From contig JAFEDR010000010.1 of the NCBI GenBank assembly GCA_018241525.1, positions 682,001-746,000 on the forward strand: a stretch of DNA of 64,000 nucleotides. The letters run 5' to 3'. Positions 46,814 to 56,524 of this stretch are shown here, in pieces. Within the stretch, counting starts at the first letter, position 1. The number at the start of each line of letters is the position of its first letter. The notes beneath the pieces were generated by a model. That model saw only the letters and a program-made list of their open reading frames with translations, had not been told where the DNA came from and searched no databases. Origin of the DNA: Pseudomonadota bacterium. GTDB lineage: Bacteria > Pseudomonadota > Gammaproteobacteria > Steroidobacterales > Steroidobacteraceae. A program made the position numbers and the translations under genes.

Positions 46814-48334
46814 ATGACGCCGGAACTCGACGCCCAGCTGCGCTCGCTGGTGAACTTCCCCTCGCCGCCCGGCGTCGCGAGCCACATCATCCAGCTCGCG
46901 CAGGATCCGAACATCGAGATGGGCAAGGTCGCCAAGGCGATCGGCATGGACCCGGCGCTCGCGACCAAGGTGCTGCGGATCGCGAACTCGCCGCTCTACG
47001 CGCAGCGCCGGCGCAGCGAGAACCTGCGCCAGTCGCTGATCGTGCTCGGCCTGAATGCGACCCTGACGCTGGCGCTCAGCTTCTCGCTGGTGAAGTCGCT
47101 GCGCGGCGCGAAGCCGAACGGCGTCAACCACCCGCTGTACTGGCGCCGCGCGCTGCTCGGCGCCTCGGCGGCCCGTGCGCTCGGCGAGGCCACCGGCCAG
47201 ACGCTGCTCGAGGAGCTGTTCCTCGCAGGCCTCTTGCAGGACATCGGCATGCTGGCGCTCGACAAGGCGGTGCCGGACCTCTACCGCGACACGGCCGAGC
47301 TGCAGAAGTCGCACCGCGAGCTGGCCGCCCACGAGCGCAAGCGCATCGGCGTCGACCACGCCGACGTCGGCCAGTGGCTGATGAAGCAGTGGAACCTGCC
47401 GGAGCGGCTGTCGACCGCGATCGGCCACTCGCACAAGCTCGACAACCGCCGCGTGCTCGACCCGGCGGACGGCTTCAACCGCTGCGTGGCGCTGTCCGGC
47501 CCGCTGGTCGACATCTTCGTGCTGCCGAACGACAAGAAGCCGTTCCAGGAGACCGCGCAGCAGGTGGAGCGCGTGTTTGGCCTCGACAAGGAGGAGTTCG
47601 GCCGCGTGATCCAGCGCATCTCGAGCCTCGTGCCCGAGACCGAGGCGATCTACGAGACCGACGTGCTGGCAGACCCCGAGGCCATCGTCGACCAGGCGCG
47701 CGAGGTGCTGATGATCCGCAACCTGCACGCGATGCAGGAGATCACCCAGCTGCGCGACACGGCCGACTCGCTCTCCGAGCGCGCCCGCGAGCTCGAGGAG
47801 GAGTCGCGGCGCGACCCGCTGACCGGGGTCTACAACCGCAACTACCTCGAGCAGTACCTGCGCCAGGAGTTCGACCAGGCGAGCCGCAACGACTGGCCGC
47901 TGTCGATCGCCTTCTGCGACCTCGACGGCTTCAAGCGGGTGAACGACACCTACGGCCACCAGGCCGGCGACAAGGTGCTGAAGACCACCGCCGCGATCCT
48001 CAAGAACGCGGTGCGGCGCGTCGACGTGGTCGCCCGCTACGGCGGCGAGGAGTTCGTGCTGGTGCTGCCGGCGACCGACCGCGACATCGCGCGCACGGTC
48101 TGCGAGCGCATCGTGCAGGCCTTCCAGAACACCCGTCACGACATTGCGCCGCAGCCGGTGTCGGTGACCGTGTCGATCGGCTACGCGACCCACGGCGGCG
48201 GGCAGCGCTTCGCGAGCGTCGAGGCGCTCGTCAAGGCGGCCGACCAGGCGCTCTACACCGCGAAGCTGCAGGGCCGAAACCGCTTCGTGCGCTACGAGGC
48301 CGGCGAGCGCGCCCCGGTGGTGCAGTTCCTCTGA
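46814..48334 (+). CDS. HDOD-GGDEF regulator (diguanylate cyclase)
   Basis: A signalling protein of 506 residues from the ATG at 46814, which has a GGAG ribosome-binding site; an ATG at 46787 would add nine. The N-terminal HDOD domain (about 1-205: LRSLVNFPSPPGVASHIIQLAQDP, FLAGLLQDIGMLALDKAVP) is followed by a linker helix (LRDTADSLSERARELEEESRRD) and a GGDEF domain (about 335-505) with DPLTGVYNR, the active-site GGEEF (410-414), and the inhibitory RxxD (RRVD) five residues before it, intact. So it should make cyclic-di-GMP with product feedback. A sigma-28-like promoter suggests coupling to motility. Confidence 0.9.
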   Translation: MTPELDAQLRSLVNFPSPPGVASHIIQLAQDPNIEMGKVAKAIGMDPALATKVLRIANSPLYAQRRRSENLRQSLIVLGLNATLTLALSFSLVKSLRGAKPNGVNHPLYWRRALLGASAARALGEATGQTLLEELFLAGLLQDIGMLALDKAVPDLYRDTAELQKSHRELAAHERKRIGVDHADVGQWLMKQWNLPERLSTAIGHSHKLDNRRVLDPADGFNRCVALSGPLVDIFVLPNDKKPFQETAQQVERVFGLDKEEFGRVIQRISSLVPETEAIYETDVLADPEAIVDQAREVLMIRNLHAMQEITQLRDTADSLSERARELEEESRRDPLTGVYNRNYLEQYLRQEFDQASRNDWPLSIAFCDLDGFKRVNDTYGHQAGDKVLKTTAAILKNAVRRVDVVARYGGEEFVLVLPATDRDIARTVCERIVQAFQNTRHDIAPQPVSVTVSIGYATHGGGQRFASVEALVKAADQALYTAKLQGRNRFVRYEAGERAPVVQFL

Positions 48335-48460
48335 CCTGCCCCGGCGGCGAGGCGACATAATCCGGCCGCCCGGCCGGTCTGCGGGCCGCGTCACGTCCCT
48401 TTCGTGCCGTGCCCGGCACGCTGGATCCCGGGGCGTTCCGCCCCGGCCAGGGACCCGCGC

Positions 48461-48934
48461 ATGCCGCCGCCCGTCCGCCGCCCGGTGTGTGCCTGCGCGC
48501 TCGCGCTTGGCCTCGCCGCGGCCGCCCCGGCCCGGCCGGCCCCTCCCGGCGACCGCCACTGCACCCGCGAGGATGCCCGCGCCGCCTTCCCGGCGCCGAT
48601 CGGTCACGTCGGGGGCTCGACGCTCGCCGAGGCGCTGGCGGTCGAGGCGGCCCGGCCGCTGCCGTTCGCCCGCTCGACCGGCCCGGACGCCGCCGTCCCC
48701 CTCGTCACCAGCCTGCGGGCGACCCCGTTCAGCGACCACCGCGACCTGGCGAGCCGCCTGCGCGGCGTGCGGCGCCTGAAGCTCGTGCCGGTCTACGACG
48801 ATGCCTGGGTGACCGTGTTCCTCGGCCTCGACCGCCGCGGCGTGCCGGGACTCCACGTCCAGCAGCAGCAGGGCGACGATCTCGGCGCGATGCTCTGGGC
48901 CGACGCGCCACCCCGGGCGCGGTCGAACCCCTGA
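48461..48934 (+). CDS. Secreted protein of unknown function
   Basis: A 157-residue protein with a signal peptide (VCACALALGLAAAAPARPAPP). The mature part has two cysteine-containing or conserved-looking segments (HCTREDARAAFPAP, GVRRLKLVPVYDDAWVTVFLGLDRRGVPGLHVQQQ) but I do not recognise a family. The ATG at 48461 begins the signal peptide; an upstream extension to 48404 is unlikely. It faces a small membrane protein on the other strand. Confidence 0.6.
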   Translation: MPPPVRRPVCACALALGLAAAAPARPAPPGDRHCTREDARAAFPAPIGHVGGSTLAEALAVEAARPLPFARSTGPDAAVPLVTSLRATPFSDHRDLASRLRGVRRLKLVPVYDDAWVTVFLGLDRRGVPGLHVQQQQGDDLGAMLWADAPPRARSNP

Positions 48935-48983
48935 GGCGTGCGGGAACGACCCGCCGGGCTACGCGGTCGAACCCAGTCGAGGC

Positions 48984-49271
48984 TCAGGCGGGCCAGTAGT
49001 AGGCTGCCAGCGCGGCGATCGTGGCCCAGGTACCGCCCTGCGCGAGCCAGCGCCACCGGCGCTGTCGCAGGACGCCGACGAAGGCGTAGCCGGACACGAA
49101 GGCCAGCGCCAGGAACAGCAGGAAACTGCGCAGCAGCGGCCCGGTCTCGCGCGCGAGGCCCGGCTGTTCGCCGGACATGGCCAGGAACACGGTGACGACC
49201 ATGGCGAGGCCGATGACGATGGTGACGGCGGACCCGAAGATGATCCCGGTCAGGACGGCCAGCGGCGACAT
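48984..49271 (-). CDS. Small three-TM membrane protein
   Basis: A 95-residue protein, starting MSPLAVLTGIIFGSAVTI, with three hydrophobic segments (about 2-30, 47-67, 76-94). No motif recognised. The ATG at 49271 is a natural start; the very long frame that continues upstream is a shadow of prc. It is divergent from prc. Confidence 0.65.
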   Translation of the reverse strand: MSPLAVLTGIIFGSAVTIVIGLAMVVTVFLAMSGEQPGLARETGPLLRSFLLFLALAFVSGYAFVGVLRQRRWRWLAQGGTWATIAALAAYYWPA

Positions 49272-49400
49272 GCACCCCTCCCCGGGGCGGCACTTGATCC
49301 CGGCCCCCCCGGTCCTTACGCTCCAATCCATGACACGACAGCGGAAGCGCGACTCAGGCCGCTTCGCCGGCTCCGCGCCGGCCGGTAGTCTATCCTCCCC

Positions 49401-51557
49401 ATGACCCCAGCCCCGAAGCCCTCCTCCCCGCGGCGCCCCGGCCGCGCCTCGCGCCTTGCGCTGACCATGCCGGCGCTGGCGCTCGTCGGCCTGCTGTTCA
49501 CCGGCTCCACGGCCAACCGCCCGGCGGCGGTCCCGGCCGCGAGCCCGAGCACCGAGCTCGTGCCGACCGAGCGCCACCGCAAGGTCGCGCGCCTGGTCGG
49601 CGAGGTCATCGAGCGCTCGCACTACCGGCAGGCGGTGCTCGACGAGAAGATGTCCTCGCTGGTGTTCGACCGCTACATCGAGTCGCTCGACGGCAGCCGC
49701 AGCTATTTCCTGGCCGGCGACATCGCCGAGCTCGAGCGTTTCCGCTACAAGCTCGGCGAGGCGATCCGCACCGGCAACGTCGAGCCCGCGTTCGCGGTGT
49801 TCGCGCGCTTCCAGGAGCGCAACCGCGCCGCCATCAAGGGCGCGATCGCCGACCTCGAGACCGAGCCCGACTTCTCGCTCGACGAGTCGCTGGCCTTCGA
49901 CCGCGCCAAGGCGCCGTGGCTGGCCACCCAGGCCGAGGAAGACGACCTGTGGCGGCGGCGCGTGAAGAACGACGCGCTGTCGCTGCTGCTCGCGAACAAG
50001 ACCTGGCCCGAGGCGCGCGACGTCCTCCGGAAGCGCTACGAGCGCGTGCTGAAGCGCGTCGACCAGGTCACCAGCGACGACGTGTTCGAGACGTTCATGA
50101 ACGCCTACGCGCACGTCTACGACCCGCACTCGAACTACCTCTCGCCACGCTCCAGCGAGGAATACAACATCCAGATGAAGCTGTCGTACGTGGGCATCGG
50201 CGCCTCGCTGCAGCTCATCGACGACCACGTGACGGTGATGAACGTGATCGCCGGCGGACCGGCCGCGGTCAGCGGCCAGATCAAGGTCAACGACCGCATC
50301 ACCGCCGTCGGCCAGGGCAAGAACGGCGAGCTGGTCGACGTGGTCGGCTGGCGGCTCGACGATGTGGTGCAGTTGATCCGCGGCCCGGCCGGCACGCTGG
50401 TGCGGCTGTCGGTGCTGCCGGCCGGCGCGACGCCGGGGTCGAAGGAGTCGACGCTCGAGTTCGTGCGCAACAAGGTCACGCTCGAGGCGCAGGCGGCGCA
50501 GAAGAAGGTGCGCACGGTCACCCGCGGCGAGCACGAGTACAAGATCGGCGTGATCGACGTGCCGAGCTTCTACCAGGACTACGAGGCCAAGGTCACCGGC
50601 GACAAGGACTACCGCTCGACCACGCGCGACGTGGCGCGGCTGATCGGCGAGCTCAAGAAGGAGAAGGTCGACGGCATCGTGATGGACCTGCGCGGCAACG
50701 GCGGCGGTCACCTGTCCGAGGCGACCAGCCTGGTCGGCCTTTTCATCCGCCGCGGCCCGGTGGTGCAGCTGCGCGAGACCGGCGGCCGCATCGAGGTCCT
50801 GGACGACCCGGAGAACGGCGAGATCTGGGACGGCCCGCTGGTGGTGCTGGTCGACCGCTCGAGCGCCTCGGCCTCCGAGATCTTCTCGGCCGCGATCCAG
50901 GACTACGGCCGCGGCCTGATCATCGGCCAGCAGACCTACGGCAAGGGCACGGTCCAGAACCTGTACCCGCTCGACCGCTTCGCGCTCGGCCCGAACGCCG
51001 GCTTCGGCCAGCTGACGGTGACCATCGGCAAGTACTACCGCGTGACCGGCGACAGCGTGCAGAACCGCGGCGTGATCCCCGAGATCAGCCTGCCGTCGAT
51101 GATCAGCACCGCCGAGGTCGGCGAGTCGACCCGCGACAGCGCGCTGCCGTGGGACCGGATCCGCTCGGTCGAATTCGAGCCCGACCACGCGCTCTCGGGG
51201 GCGCTCGACGCGATCGCGCGTTCCCACGCGGCGCGCATGGCGACCGACCCCGACCTCAAGGCGCTGCTCGGCGACGCCGAGGCGGTCGAGAAGCTGCGGG
51301 TCGAGAAGACCGTGTCGCTGAACCTGAAGGCGCGCAAGGCGGAGCGCGAGGAGCTCGACACCGAGCGCCTGGCGCGCATCAACGCGCGCCGCGCGGCGCA
51401 CGGTCAGCCGGCGCTGAAGTCGCTCGAGGACCTCAAGGCCGACGACGAGCCGGACGCGAACCTGGGCGAGGCCTCGGAGATCCTGGTCGACCTCGGCCAG
51501 TCGCTGCAGGGCGCATCGACCCGCGTCTCGCAGCTGCAGACGCCCCGCCGGCCCTGA
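49401..51557 (+). CDS. prc: Carboxy-terminal processing protease Prc (tail-specific protease)
   Basis: Prc trims periplasmic proteins from their C-termini and helps regulate cell-wall enzymes. The 718-residue protein has a signal anchor (LALTMPALALVGLLFTGST), an N-terminal helical domain, a PDZ domain (about 240-330: GIGASLQLIDDHVTVMNVIAGGPAAVSGQIKVNDRITAVG) and an S41 protease core with DLRGNGGG, the catalytic Ser in RSSASASEIF and Lys in QTYGKGTVQN. A C-terminal DUF3340-like helical part ends the protein. Length is slightly over E. coli Prc (682). Confidence 0.95.
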   Translation: MTPAPKPSSPRRPGRASRLALTMPALALVGLLFTGSTANRPAAVPAASPSTELVPTERHRKVARLVGEVIERSHYRQAVLDEKMSSLVFDRYIESLDGSRSYFLAGDIAELERFRYKLGEAIRTGNVEPAFAVFARFQERNRAAIKGAIADLETEPDFSLDESLAFDRAKAPWLATQAEEDDLWRRRVKNDALSLLLANKTWPEARDVLRKRYERVLKRVDQVTSDDVFETFMNAYAHVYDPHSNYLSPRSSEEYNIQMKLSYVGIGASLQLIDDHVTVMNVIAGGPAAVSGQIKVNDRITAVGQGKNGELVDVVGWRLDDVVQLIRGPAGTLVRLSVLPAGATPGSKESTLEFVRNKVTLEAQAAQKKVRTVTRGEHEYKIGVIDVPSFYQDYEAKVTGDKDYRSTTRDVARLIGELKKEKVDGIVMDLRGNGGGHLSEATSLVGLFIRRGPVVQLRETGGRIEVLDDPENGEIWDGPLVVLVDRSSASASEIFSAAIQDYGRGLIIGQQTYGKGTVQNLYPLDRFALGPNAGFGQLTVTIGKYYRVTGDSVQNRGVIPEISLPSMISTAEVGESTRDSALPWDRIRSVEFEPDHALSGALDAIARSHAARMATDPDLKALLGDAEAVEKLRVEKTVSLNLKARKAEREELDTERLARINARRAAHGQPALKSLEDLKADDEPDANLGEASEILVDLGQSLQGASTRVSQLQTPRRP

Positions 51558-51579
51558 CGGCGGGCGCGCGCGCCGCCGC

Positions 51580-52620
51580 TCAGCGCAGCAGCACCGAGTA
51601 CACGTCCCAGAAGTCCTCGACGAGGACGTTCGGCTCGCGTACCGGCACGCCGCGGCCGACGAAGGCCGACGGCAGCGACCCCGGGTCCGGCACCGTGTCC
51701 TCCGGGTGGCGGTAGGTCGCGGCGTTCTTGAGCGCCTCGGTGCGGGTACGGACCTCGGCGGCGACGTCCTTCTGCGAGCGCACCAGCGCGAGCCCGGCGA
51801 CGATCTCGGCCATCATCGCCTCGCATTCCGCGCGCGCGCCGTAGTGGCTCTCCTGCACGCCCTTCTGCCGCGCCTGGCGCGCGTGCAGCGCGAGCCCCGA
51901 CTCGGCGAGCCGCGCGTACAGCAGCTGCGCATAGGCGATCACGGCATTGTTGATGGCGCGCCGGCCCTCGAGCGAGAGCCCGGTGAACTCCGGCCACGGC
52001 TCCTTCTCGATCGTGCGGCGCGACTCGCGCATGTCGTCGAGGAAGTTCTGCGCCGCGCCGAGCCGGGCCGCGTGGCGGACCCGCTCGTCCTGCAGGCGGC
52101 GGCGGCGGAAGTAGTGCCACAGGCCGCGGGCGGCCTCGAGCTCGGCCGCGAGCCGCGCGCCCTCGCCCTGCTCGGCGGCGAGCGCCGCCTCGGCCTCGGC
52201 GAGCCGCTCGCCGGCGAGCTGCACGCGTCCCTGGCGGTCCTGGTGGAACTCGACCAGCTGGCGCTTGCGCTCGCGGTCCTCCTGCTGGCGGCGTAGCTCC
52301 GCCGCGAACTGCTCGAGCTGGCCGCGGCAGGCGCGCCACAGGCCGTTCAGCTGGAAGTAGACGAGCGCGCCGTAGCCGAGCTCGGGGTTGCCGAGCAGCG
52401 TCTCGAGCGACTCGCGCTCGTCGCGCACGCGCTGCGTGGCCGCCTCCTGCTGCTTCAGCCGGTCGCGCAGCTGGTAGAGCTCGTCGTCGAGGCCGGCCAG
52501 CTCCTTCTTGAGCTCGGCGCGGTTCCAGTACAGCTTCAGCAGCCGCTCCTGCTCCTCGGTCGAGCGGCGCGCGCCGAGCCCGGGAAGCTTGAGGGCGGTG
52601 ATCTTGTCGCCGATGCTCAT
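51580..52620 (-). CDS. Coiled-coil protein of unknown function
   Basis: A 346-residue soluble protein without signal peptide. Residues about 20-75 (NRAELKKELAGLDDELYQLRDRLKQQEAATQRVRDERESLETLL) and 105-165 (Glu/Arg/Gln/Ala-rich) look like long coiled coils. The C-terminal part (LSLEGRRAINNAVIAYAQLLYARLAE and VLVEDFWDVYSVLLR) is more conserved in appearance. No known family recognised. It is convergent with prc and 31 bases after a DUF1249 gene on the same strand. Confidence 0.65.
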   Translation of the reverse strand: MSIGDKITALKLPGLGARRSTEEQERLLKLYWNRAELKKELAGLDDELYQLRDRLKQQEAATQRVRDERESLETLLGNPELGYGALVYFQLNGLWRACRGQLEQFAAELRRQQEDRERKRQLVEFHQDRQGRVQLAGERLAEAEAALAAEQGEGARLAAELEAARGLWHYFRRRRLQDERVRHAARLGAAQNFLDDMRESRRTIEKEPWPEFTGLSLEGRRAINNAVIAYAQLLYARLAESGLALHARQARQKGVQESHYGARAECEAMMAEIVAGLALVRSQKDVAAEVRTRTEALKNAATYRHPEDTVPDPGSLPSAFVGRGVPVREPNVLVEDFWDVYSVLLR

Positions 52621-52651
52621 GGCGAGCGGCGCGCCGGGCGCGGCGCGAGAC

Positions 52652-53080
52652 TCAGGCGGCTGCGCCGAAGCGGTGGCCGCGCTCGACGCAGTACTCGAGC
52701 CACTTGTTCAGCATCACGTTGCGCGTCCAGCGCGAGCGCAGGTCATCCGCCGCGCGCGGTGGCGCACCGAAGGCGTGCGCCTCGGCGACCCGCGCGTCGT
52801 GGTAGACGCGCACCGCGAGGTCGGGCGCATCGGGCGCGTCCGGACCGCCGCCGAACGCGTAGGTGAGCTGCAGCATCGTCGTGTACGGCCCGCGCTCGAG
52901 CACGGCGAGCTTGAGCTCGAGGTCGGCCGCGACCCGCGAGCGATGCTCGCCGTCGAGCGCGCGCAGGTTGCCGGCCAGCCAGCCGAGCCGGATGTAGTTG
53001 CTCTCGTAGAGCGTCATCAGGCCGACGAAGCTGCCGGGACGTGCTCGCCACGAGGCCGCGCAGAGTTGGTCACCGAGCAT
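52652..53080 (-). CDS. DUF1249 family protein (YqiB-like)
   Basis: A 142-residue protein of the DUF1249 family (E. coli YqiB). Typical stretches are LMTLYESNYIRLGWL, YTTMLQLTYAF, LAVRVYHDARVAEAHAF and RWTRNVMLNKWLEYCVERGHRF. The ATG at 53080 matches the normal N-terminal region; a frame opening 18 bases earlier is also possible. Function is unknown; in other gammaproteobacteria it lies near cpdA/nudF, which are not here. Confidence 0.8.
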   Translation of the reverse strand: MLGDQLCAASWRARPGSFVGLMTLYESNYIRLGWLAGNLRALDGEHRSRVAADLELKLAVLERGPYTTMLQLTYAFGGGPDAPDAPDLAVRVYHDARVAEAHAFGAPPRAADDLRSRWTRNVMLNKWLEYCVERGHRFGAAA

Positions 53081-53183
53081 GGATCGAATATAACACACGG
53101 ATTTTCAAGGTCTGGCGCACGTTCCGGAGTTGAGAACACGCGCAGGTTCGGCACCGCGCGCTGCGAACTCCGTCACGCCCCGG

Positions 53184-54008
53184 TCAGGGCTTCAGGCGGC
53201 GCTCGATGCCGGTCGCCTGCATGATCCGGCTGCCGATCTCCTCGACCGAGCACAGCGTCGTGTCGAGGTACGGGATGCCGATCCGGTCGTACAGCGCCTC
53301 GGCCGCGCGCACCTCGAAGGCCACCTGCTGCGCCGAGGAGTAGCGGCTGTTGGGCCGCCGCTCGTGGCGGATCTCGCGCAGCCGGTCCGGCCGGATCGTC
53401 AGCGCGTAGAGCTTCGGCAGGTGCCGCTGCAGCACCGCCGGCAGCTTGCCGCCCTCGAGATCGTCCTCGGTCAGCGGGTAGTTGGCGGCGTAGATGCCGT
53501 ACTGCAGAGCCATGTACAGGCAGGTGGGCGTCTTGCCGGAGCGCGACACGCCGACCAGGATCACGTCCGCCTGCTCGTAGTCGCGCGTGTGCGTGCCGTC
53601 GTCGTTGGCAATCGCGAAGTTGGTCGCGTTGATGCGCGCGGTGTAGGTCTCGAGGTTCGCCATGCCGTGCGCGCGGCCGGCCGCGTGCGAGCTCTTGACG
53701 CCGAGCGCGCTCTCGAGCGGGCCGAGGAAGGCGTCGAAGAAGTCGAGGAACACCGCGCGCGCCGCCTTGACCTCGTCGCGCAGCTCGTCCTTGATCAGCG
53801 TGCTGAACACGATCGGCAGCTCGCCTTCCGAGTCGGCGGTCGCATCGATGCGCGCGCGCGCCTCGGCGGCCTTCTCCGGGGTCGCCACGAACGGCAGCGT
53901 GACCGCCCGGAACGCGAGCCCCTCGAACTGCGTCAGCAGGCTGTGACCCATGGTCTCGGCCGTGACGCCGGTCTGGTCGGATACGAAGAACACCGTGCGC
54001 TTCGGCAA
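53184..54008 (-). CDS. ppsR: PEP synthetase regulatory protein (PPSR)
   Basis: PpsR is a bifunctional serine/threonine kinase and pyrophosphorylase that switches PEP synthase off and on in response to ADP. The 274-residue protein has RTVFFVSDQTGVTAETMGHSLLTQF at the start, the P-loop-like GVSRSGKTPTCLYMA (about 150-165), YGIYAANYPL and GIPYLDTTLCSVEEIG. Start is TTG at 54008: a GGAGGT ribosome-binding site lies six bases before it, and the family begins at this point. It is divergent from ppsA, its target enzyme. Confidence 0.95.
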   Translation of the reverse strand: MPKRTVFFVSDQTGVTAETMGHSLLTQFEGLAFRAVTLPFVATPEKAAEARARIDATADSEGELPIVFSTLIKDELRDEVKAARAVFLDFFDAFLGPLESALGVKSSHAAGRAHGMANLETYTARINATNFAIANDDGTHTRDYEQADVILVGVSRSGKTPTCLYMALQYGIYAANYPLTEDDLEGGKLPAVLQRHLPKLYALTIRPDRLREIRHERRPNSRYSSAQQVAFEVRAAEALYDRIGIPYLDTTLCSVEEIGSRIMQATGIERRLKP

Positions 54009-54090
54009 GCCGGCACCTCCGGCACGGAGTGTACCGCGCCGGGCGCCCGCCGGCGGTGCGACGCGGATCACGCCGGCCGTCACGCAGGTT

Positions 54091-54118
54091 GGCCGCGAAT
54101 GCGGCACAATTCGCGGCC
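54091..54118. promoter_or_regulatory. Perfect inverted repeat between ppsR and ppsA
   Basis: GGCCGCGAAT (54091-54100) and its exact complement ATTCGCGGCC (54109-54118) are separated by GCGGCACA. CACAAT (54105-54110) inside it resembles a -10 for ppsA, whose GTG is at 54146. The symmetrical form and position in the 137-base divergent region suggest an operator; the factor is unknown. Confidence 0.5.
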
Positions 54119-54145
54119 GGGATGCCGCCGGTCGAGGAGTGAGGC

Positions 54146-56506
54146 GTGACCACCTACATCGTTCCCTTCGAGCAGCTCGGGATGCACGACGTCGAGCGGG
54201 TCGGCGGCAAGAACGCCTCGATCGGCGAGATGATCGGCAACCTTGCGCGCGTCGGGGTGCGCGTGCCGGGCGGCTTCGCGACCACCGCCGACGCCTTCCG
54301 CGAATTCCTCGCGCACGGCGGCCTGGCCGGGCGGATCCGCGAGGCGCTCGCGACGCTCGACGTCGACGACGTCGACCGGCTGGCGGCGACCGGCGCGCAG
54401 ATCCGCGACTGGATCCTCGCGACGCCGTTTCCGGCGGCGCTCGAGCGCGCGGTCGTCGACGCCTGGACCGGGATGGGCGGCGAGTCGATCGCGGTCGCGG
54501 TGCGCTCCTCGGCGACCGCCGAGGACCTGCCGGAGGCTTCCTTCGCCGGCCAGCAGGAGACGTTCCTGAACGTGCGCGGCCGCGAGGCGATGCTGAAGGC
54601 GATGCACGAGGTGTACGCGTCGCTGTTCAACGACCGCGCGATCGCCTACCGGGTCCACCAGGGCTTCGATCACTCCCAGGTCGCGCTCTCGGTCGGCATC
54701 CAGCACATGGTCCGCAGCGACCTGGGTGCGAGCGGCGTGATGTTCACGCTCGACACCGATTCCGGCTTCCGCGAGGTCGTGTTCATCACCGCGTCCTACG
54801 GACTCGGCGAGACCGTCGTGCAGGGTGCCGTCAACCCCGACGAGTTCTACGTCTACAAGCCCGGCCTGCGCGCCGGCCGGCCCGCGATCCTGCGGCGCAA
54901 CCTCGGCGGCAAGGCCGTCAAGATGGTCTACGCGAGCGACGCCGGCCGCGGCCGCCGCGTCGAGACCGTCGACGTGCCGGCGGCCGACCGCGCCCGCTTC
55001 TCGATCGGAGACGCCGATGTCGAGGCGCTGGCGCGCCAGGCGCTGCTGATCGAGGAGCACTACCGCTGCCCGATGGACATTGAGTGGGCGAAGGATGGCA
55101 GCGACGGCGAGATCTACGTGCTGCAGGCGCGCCCCGAGACCGTGCAGAGCCGCGCCGGACGCTCGATCCAGCGCTTCACGCTCAAGGGCAGCTCCACGGT
55201 GCTCGCGACCGGGCGCGCAATCGGCAGCCGCATCGGCTCCGGCCCGGCGCGCCTGATTCGCGACGTGCGCGAGATGGCGCGCGTGCAGCACGGCGACGTG
55301 CTGGTCGCCGACATGACCGACCCCGACTGGGAGCCGGTAATGAAGCGCGCCTCGGCGATCGTCACCAACCGCGGCGGCCGCACCTGCCACGCCGCGATCA
55401 TCGCCCGCGAGCTCGGCATTCCCGCGGTGGTCGGCTGTGGCGACGCGACCGAGTCCGTGCCGGAGGGACGCGAGGTCACCGTGTCCTGCGCCGAGGGCGA
55501 CACCGGCCACGTCTACGCCGGCCTGCTCGACTTCGAGCAGCGCCAGATCGAGCTCGACGCGCTGCCGACGCCGCCAGTGAAGATCACGATGAACGTCGGC
55601 AACCCCGACCGCGCCTTCGACTTCGCCGGCATCCCCAACCACGGCGTCGGGCTGGCGCGCCTCGAGTTCATCATCAACCGCATGATCGGCGTCCACCCGC
55701 GGGCGCTGCTCGAGTTCGAGCGGCTGGACCCGTCGCTGCAGCAGACCATCCGCACGCAGATGGCCGGCTACCGCGACCCGGTGTCGTTCTTCGTCGACAA
55801 GCTGACCGAAGGCATCGCCCAGATCGCCGCCGCCTTCGCCCCGAATCCGGTGATCGTGCGCCTGTCGGACTTCAAGTCCAACGAGTACGCCAACCTGATC
55901 GGCGGCAAGGTCTACGAGCCGCACGAGGAGAACCCGATGCTCGGGTTCCGCGGCGCCTCGCGCTACGTCGACGAGACTTTCCGGCCGTGCTTCGAGCTCG
56001 AGTGCCGGGCGCTGAAGCGCGTTCGTGACGAGATGGGACTCACCAACGTCGAGGTGATGGTGCCGTTCGTGCGCTCGCTGAAGGAGGCCGAGCAGGTCAC
56101 CGCCCTGCTCGCCGCCAACGGGCTGGCACGCGGCCAGAACGGCCTGCGGGTCATCATGATGTGCGAGCTGCCGACCAACGCGCTGCTGGCCGAGGAGTTC
56201 CTGCGCTACTTCGACGGCATGTCGATAGGCTCGAACGACATGACCCAGCTGGTGCTCGGCCTCGATCGCGACTCGGGGATCGTCGCCAAGCTCTTCGACG
56301 AGCGCGACCCGGCGGTCAAGGCGGCGATCGCGCTCGCGATCAAGGCCTGCCGCGCGCAGGGCAAGTACGTCGGCATCTGCGGCCAGGGACCGTCCGACCA
56401 CCCGGAGTTCGCGCGCTGGCTGGTCGACCAGGGCATCGGCAGCCTGTCGCTGAACCCGGATACCGTGCTCGAAACCTGGCTGTTCCTCGCGGGCACGCCG
56501 CGCTGA
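54146..56506 (+). CDS. ppsA: Phosphoenolpyruvate synthase
   Basis: PpsA makes PEP from pyruvate and ATP in gluconeogenesis. The 786-residue protein has the N-terminal ATP-grasp ([40 protein letters not shown]), the phosphohistidine domain with [21 protein letters not shown] (His of CHAA), and the PEP-binding TIM barrel with [23 protein letters not shown] and EVMVPFVRS, then a Cys-containing [20 protein letters not shown]. Start is GTG with GAGGAG ribosome-binding site. Length is usual (about 790). Confidence 0.97.
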   Translation: MTTYIVPFEQLGMHDVERVGGKNASIGEMIGNLARVGVRVPGGFATTADAFREFLAHGGLAGRIREALATLDVDDVDRLAATGAQIRDWILATPFPAALERAVVDAWTGMGGESIAVAVRSSATAEDLPEASFAGQQETFLNVRGREAMLKAMHEVYASLFNDRAIAYRVHQGFDHSQVALSVGIQHMVRSDLGASGVMFTLDTDSGFREVVFITASYGLGETVVQGAVNPDEFYVYKPGLRAGRPAILRRNLGGKAVKMVYASDAGRGRRVETVDVPAADRARFSIGDADVEALARQALLIEEHYRCPMDIEWAKDGSDGEIYVLQARPETVQSRAGRSIQRFTLKGSSTVLATGRAIGSRIGSGPARLIRDVREMARVQHGDVLVADMTDPDWEPVMKRASAIVTNRGGRTCHAAIIARELGIPAVVGCGDATESVPEGREVTVSCAEGDTGHVYAGLLDFEQRQIELDALPTPPVKITMNVGNPDRAFDFAGIPNHGVGLARLEFIINRMIGVHPRALLEFERLDPSLQQTIRTQMAGYRDPVSFFVDKLTEGIAQIAAAFAPNPVIVRLSDFKSNEYANLIGGKVYEPHEENPMLGFRGASRYVDETFRPCFELECRALKRVRDEMGLTNVEVMVPFVRSLKEAEQVTALLAANGLARGQNGLRVIMMCELPTNALLAEEFLRYFDGMSIGSNDMTQLVLGLDRDSGIVAKLFDERDPAVKAAIALAIKACRAQGKYVGICGQGPSDHPEFARWLVDQGIGSLSLNPDTVLETWLFLAGTPR

Positions 56507-56524
56507 GCGACGGCACGGGCCGGC

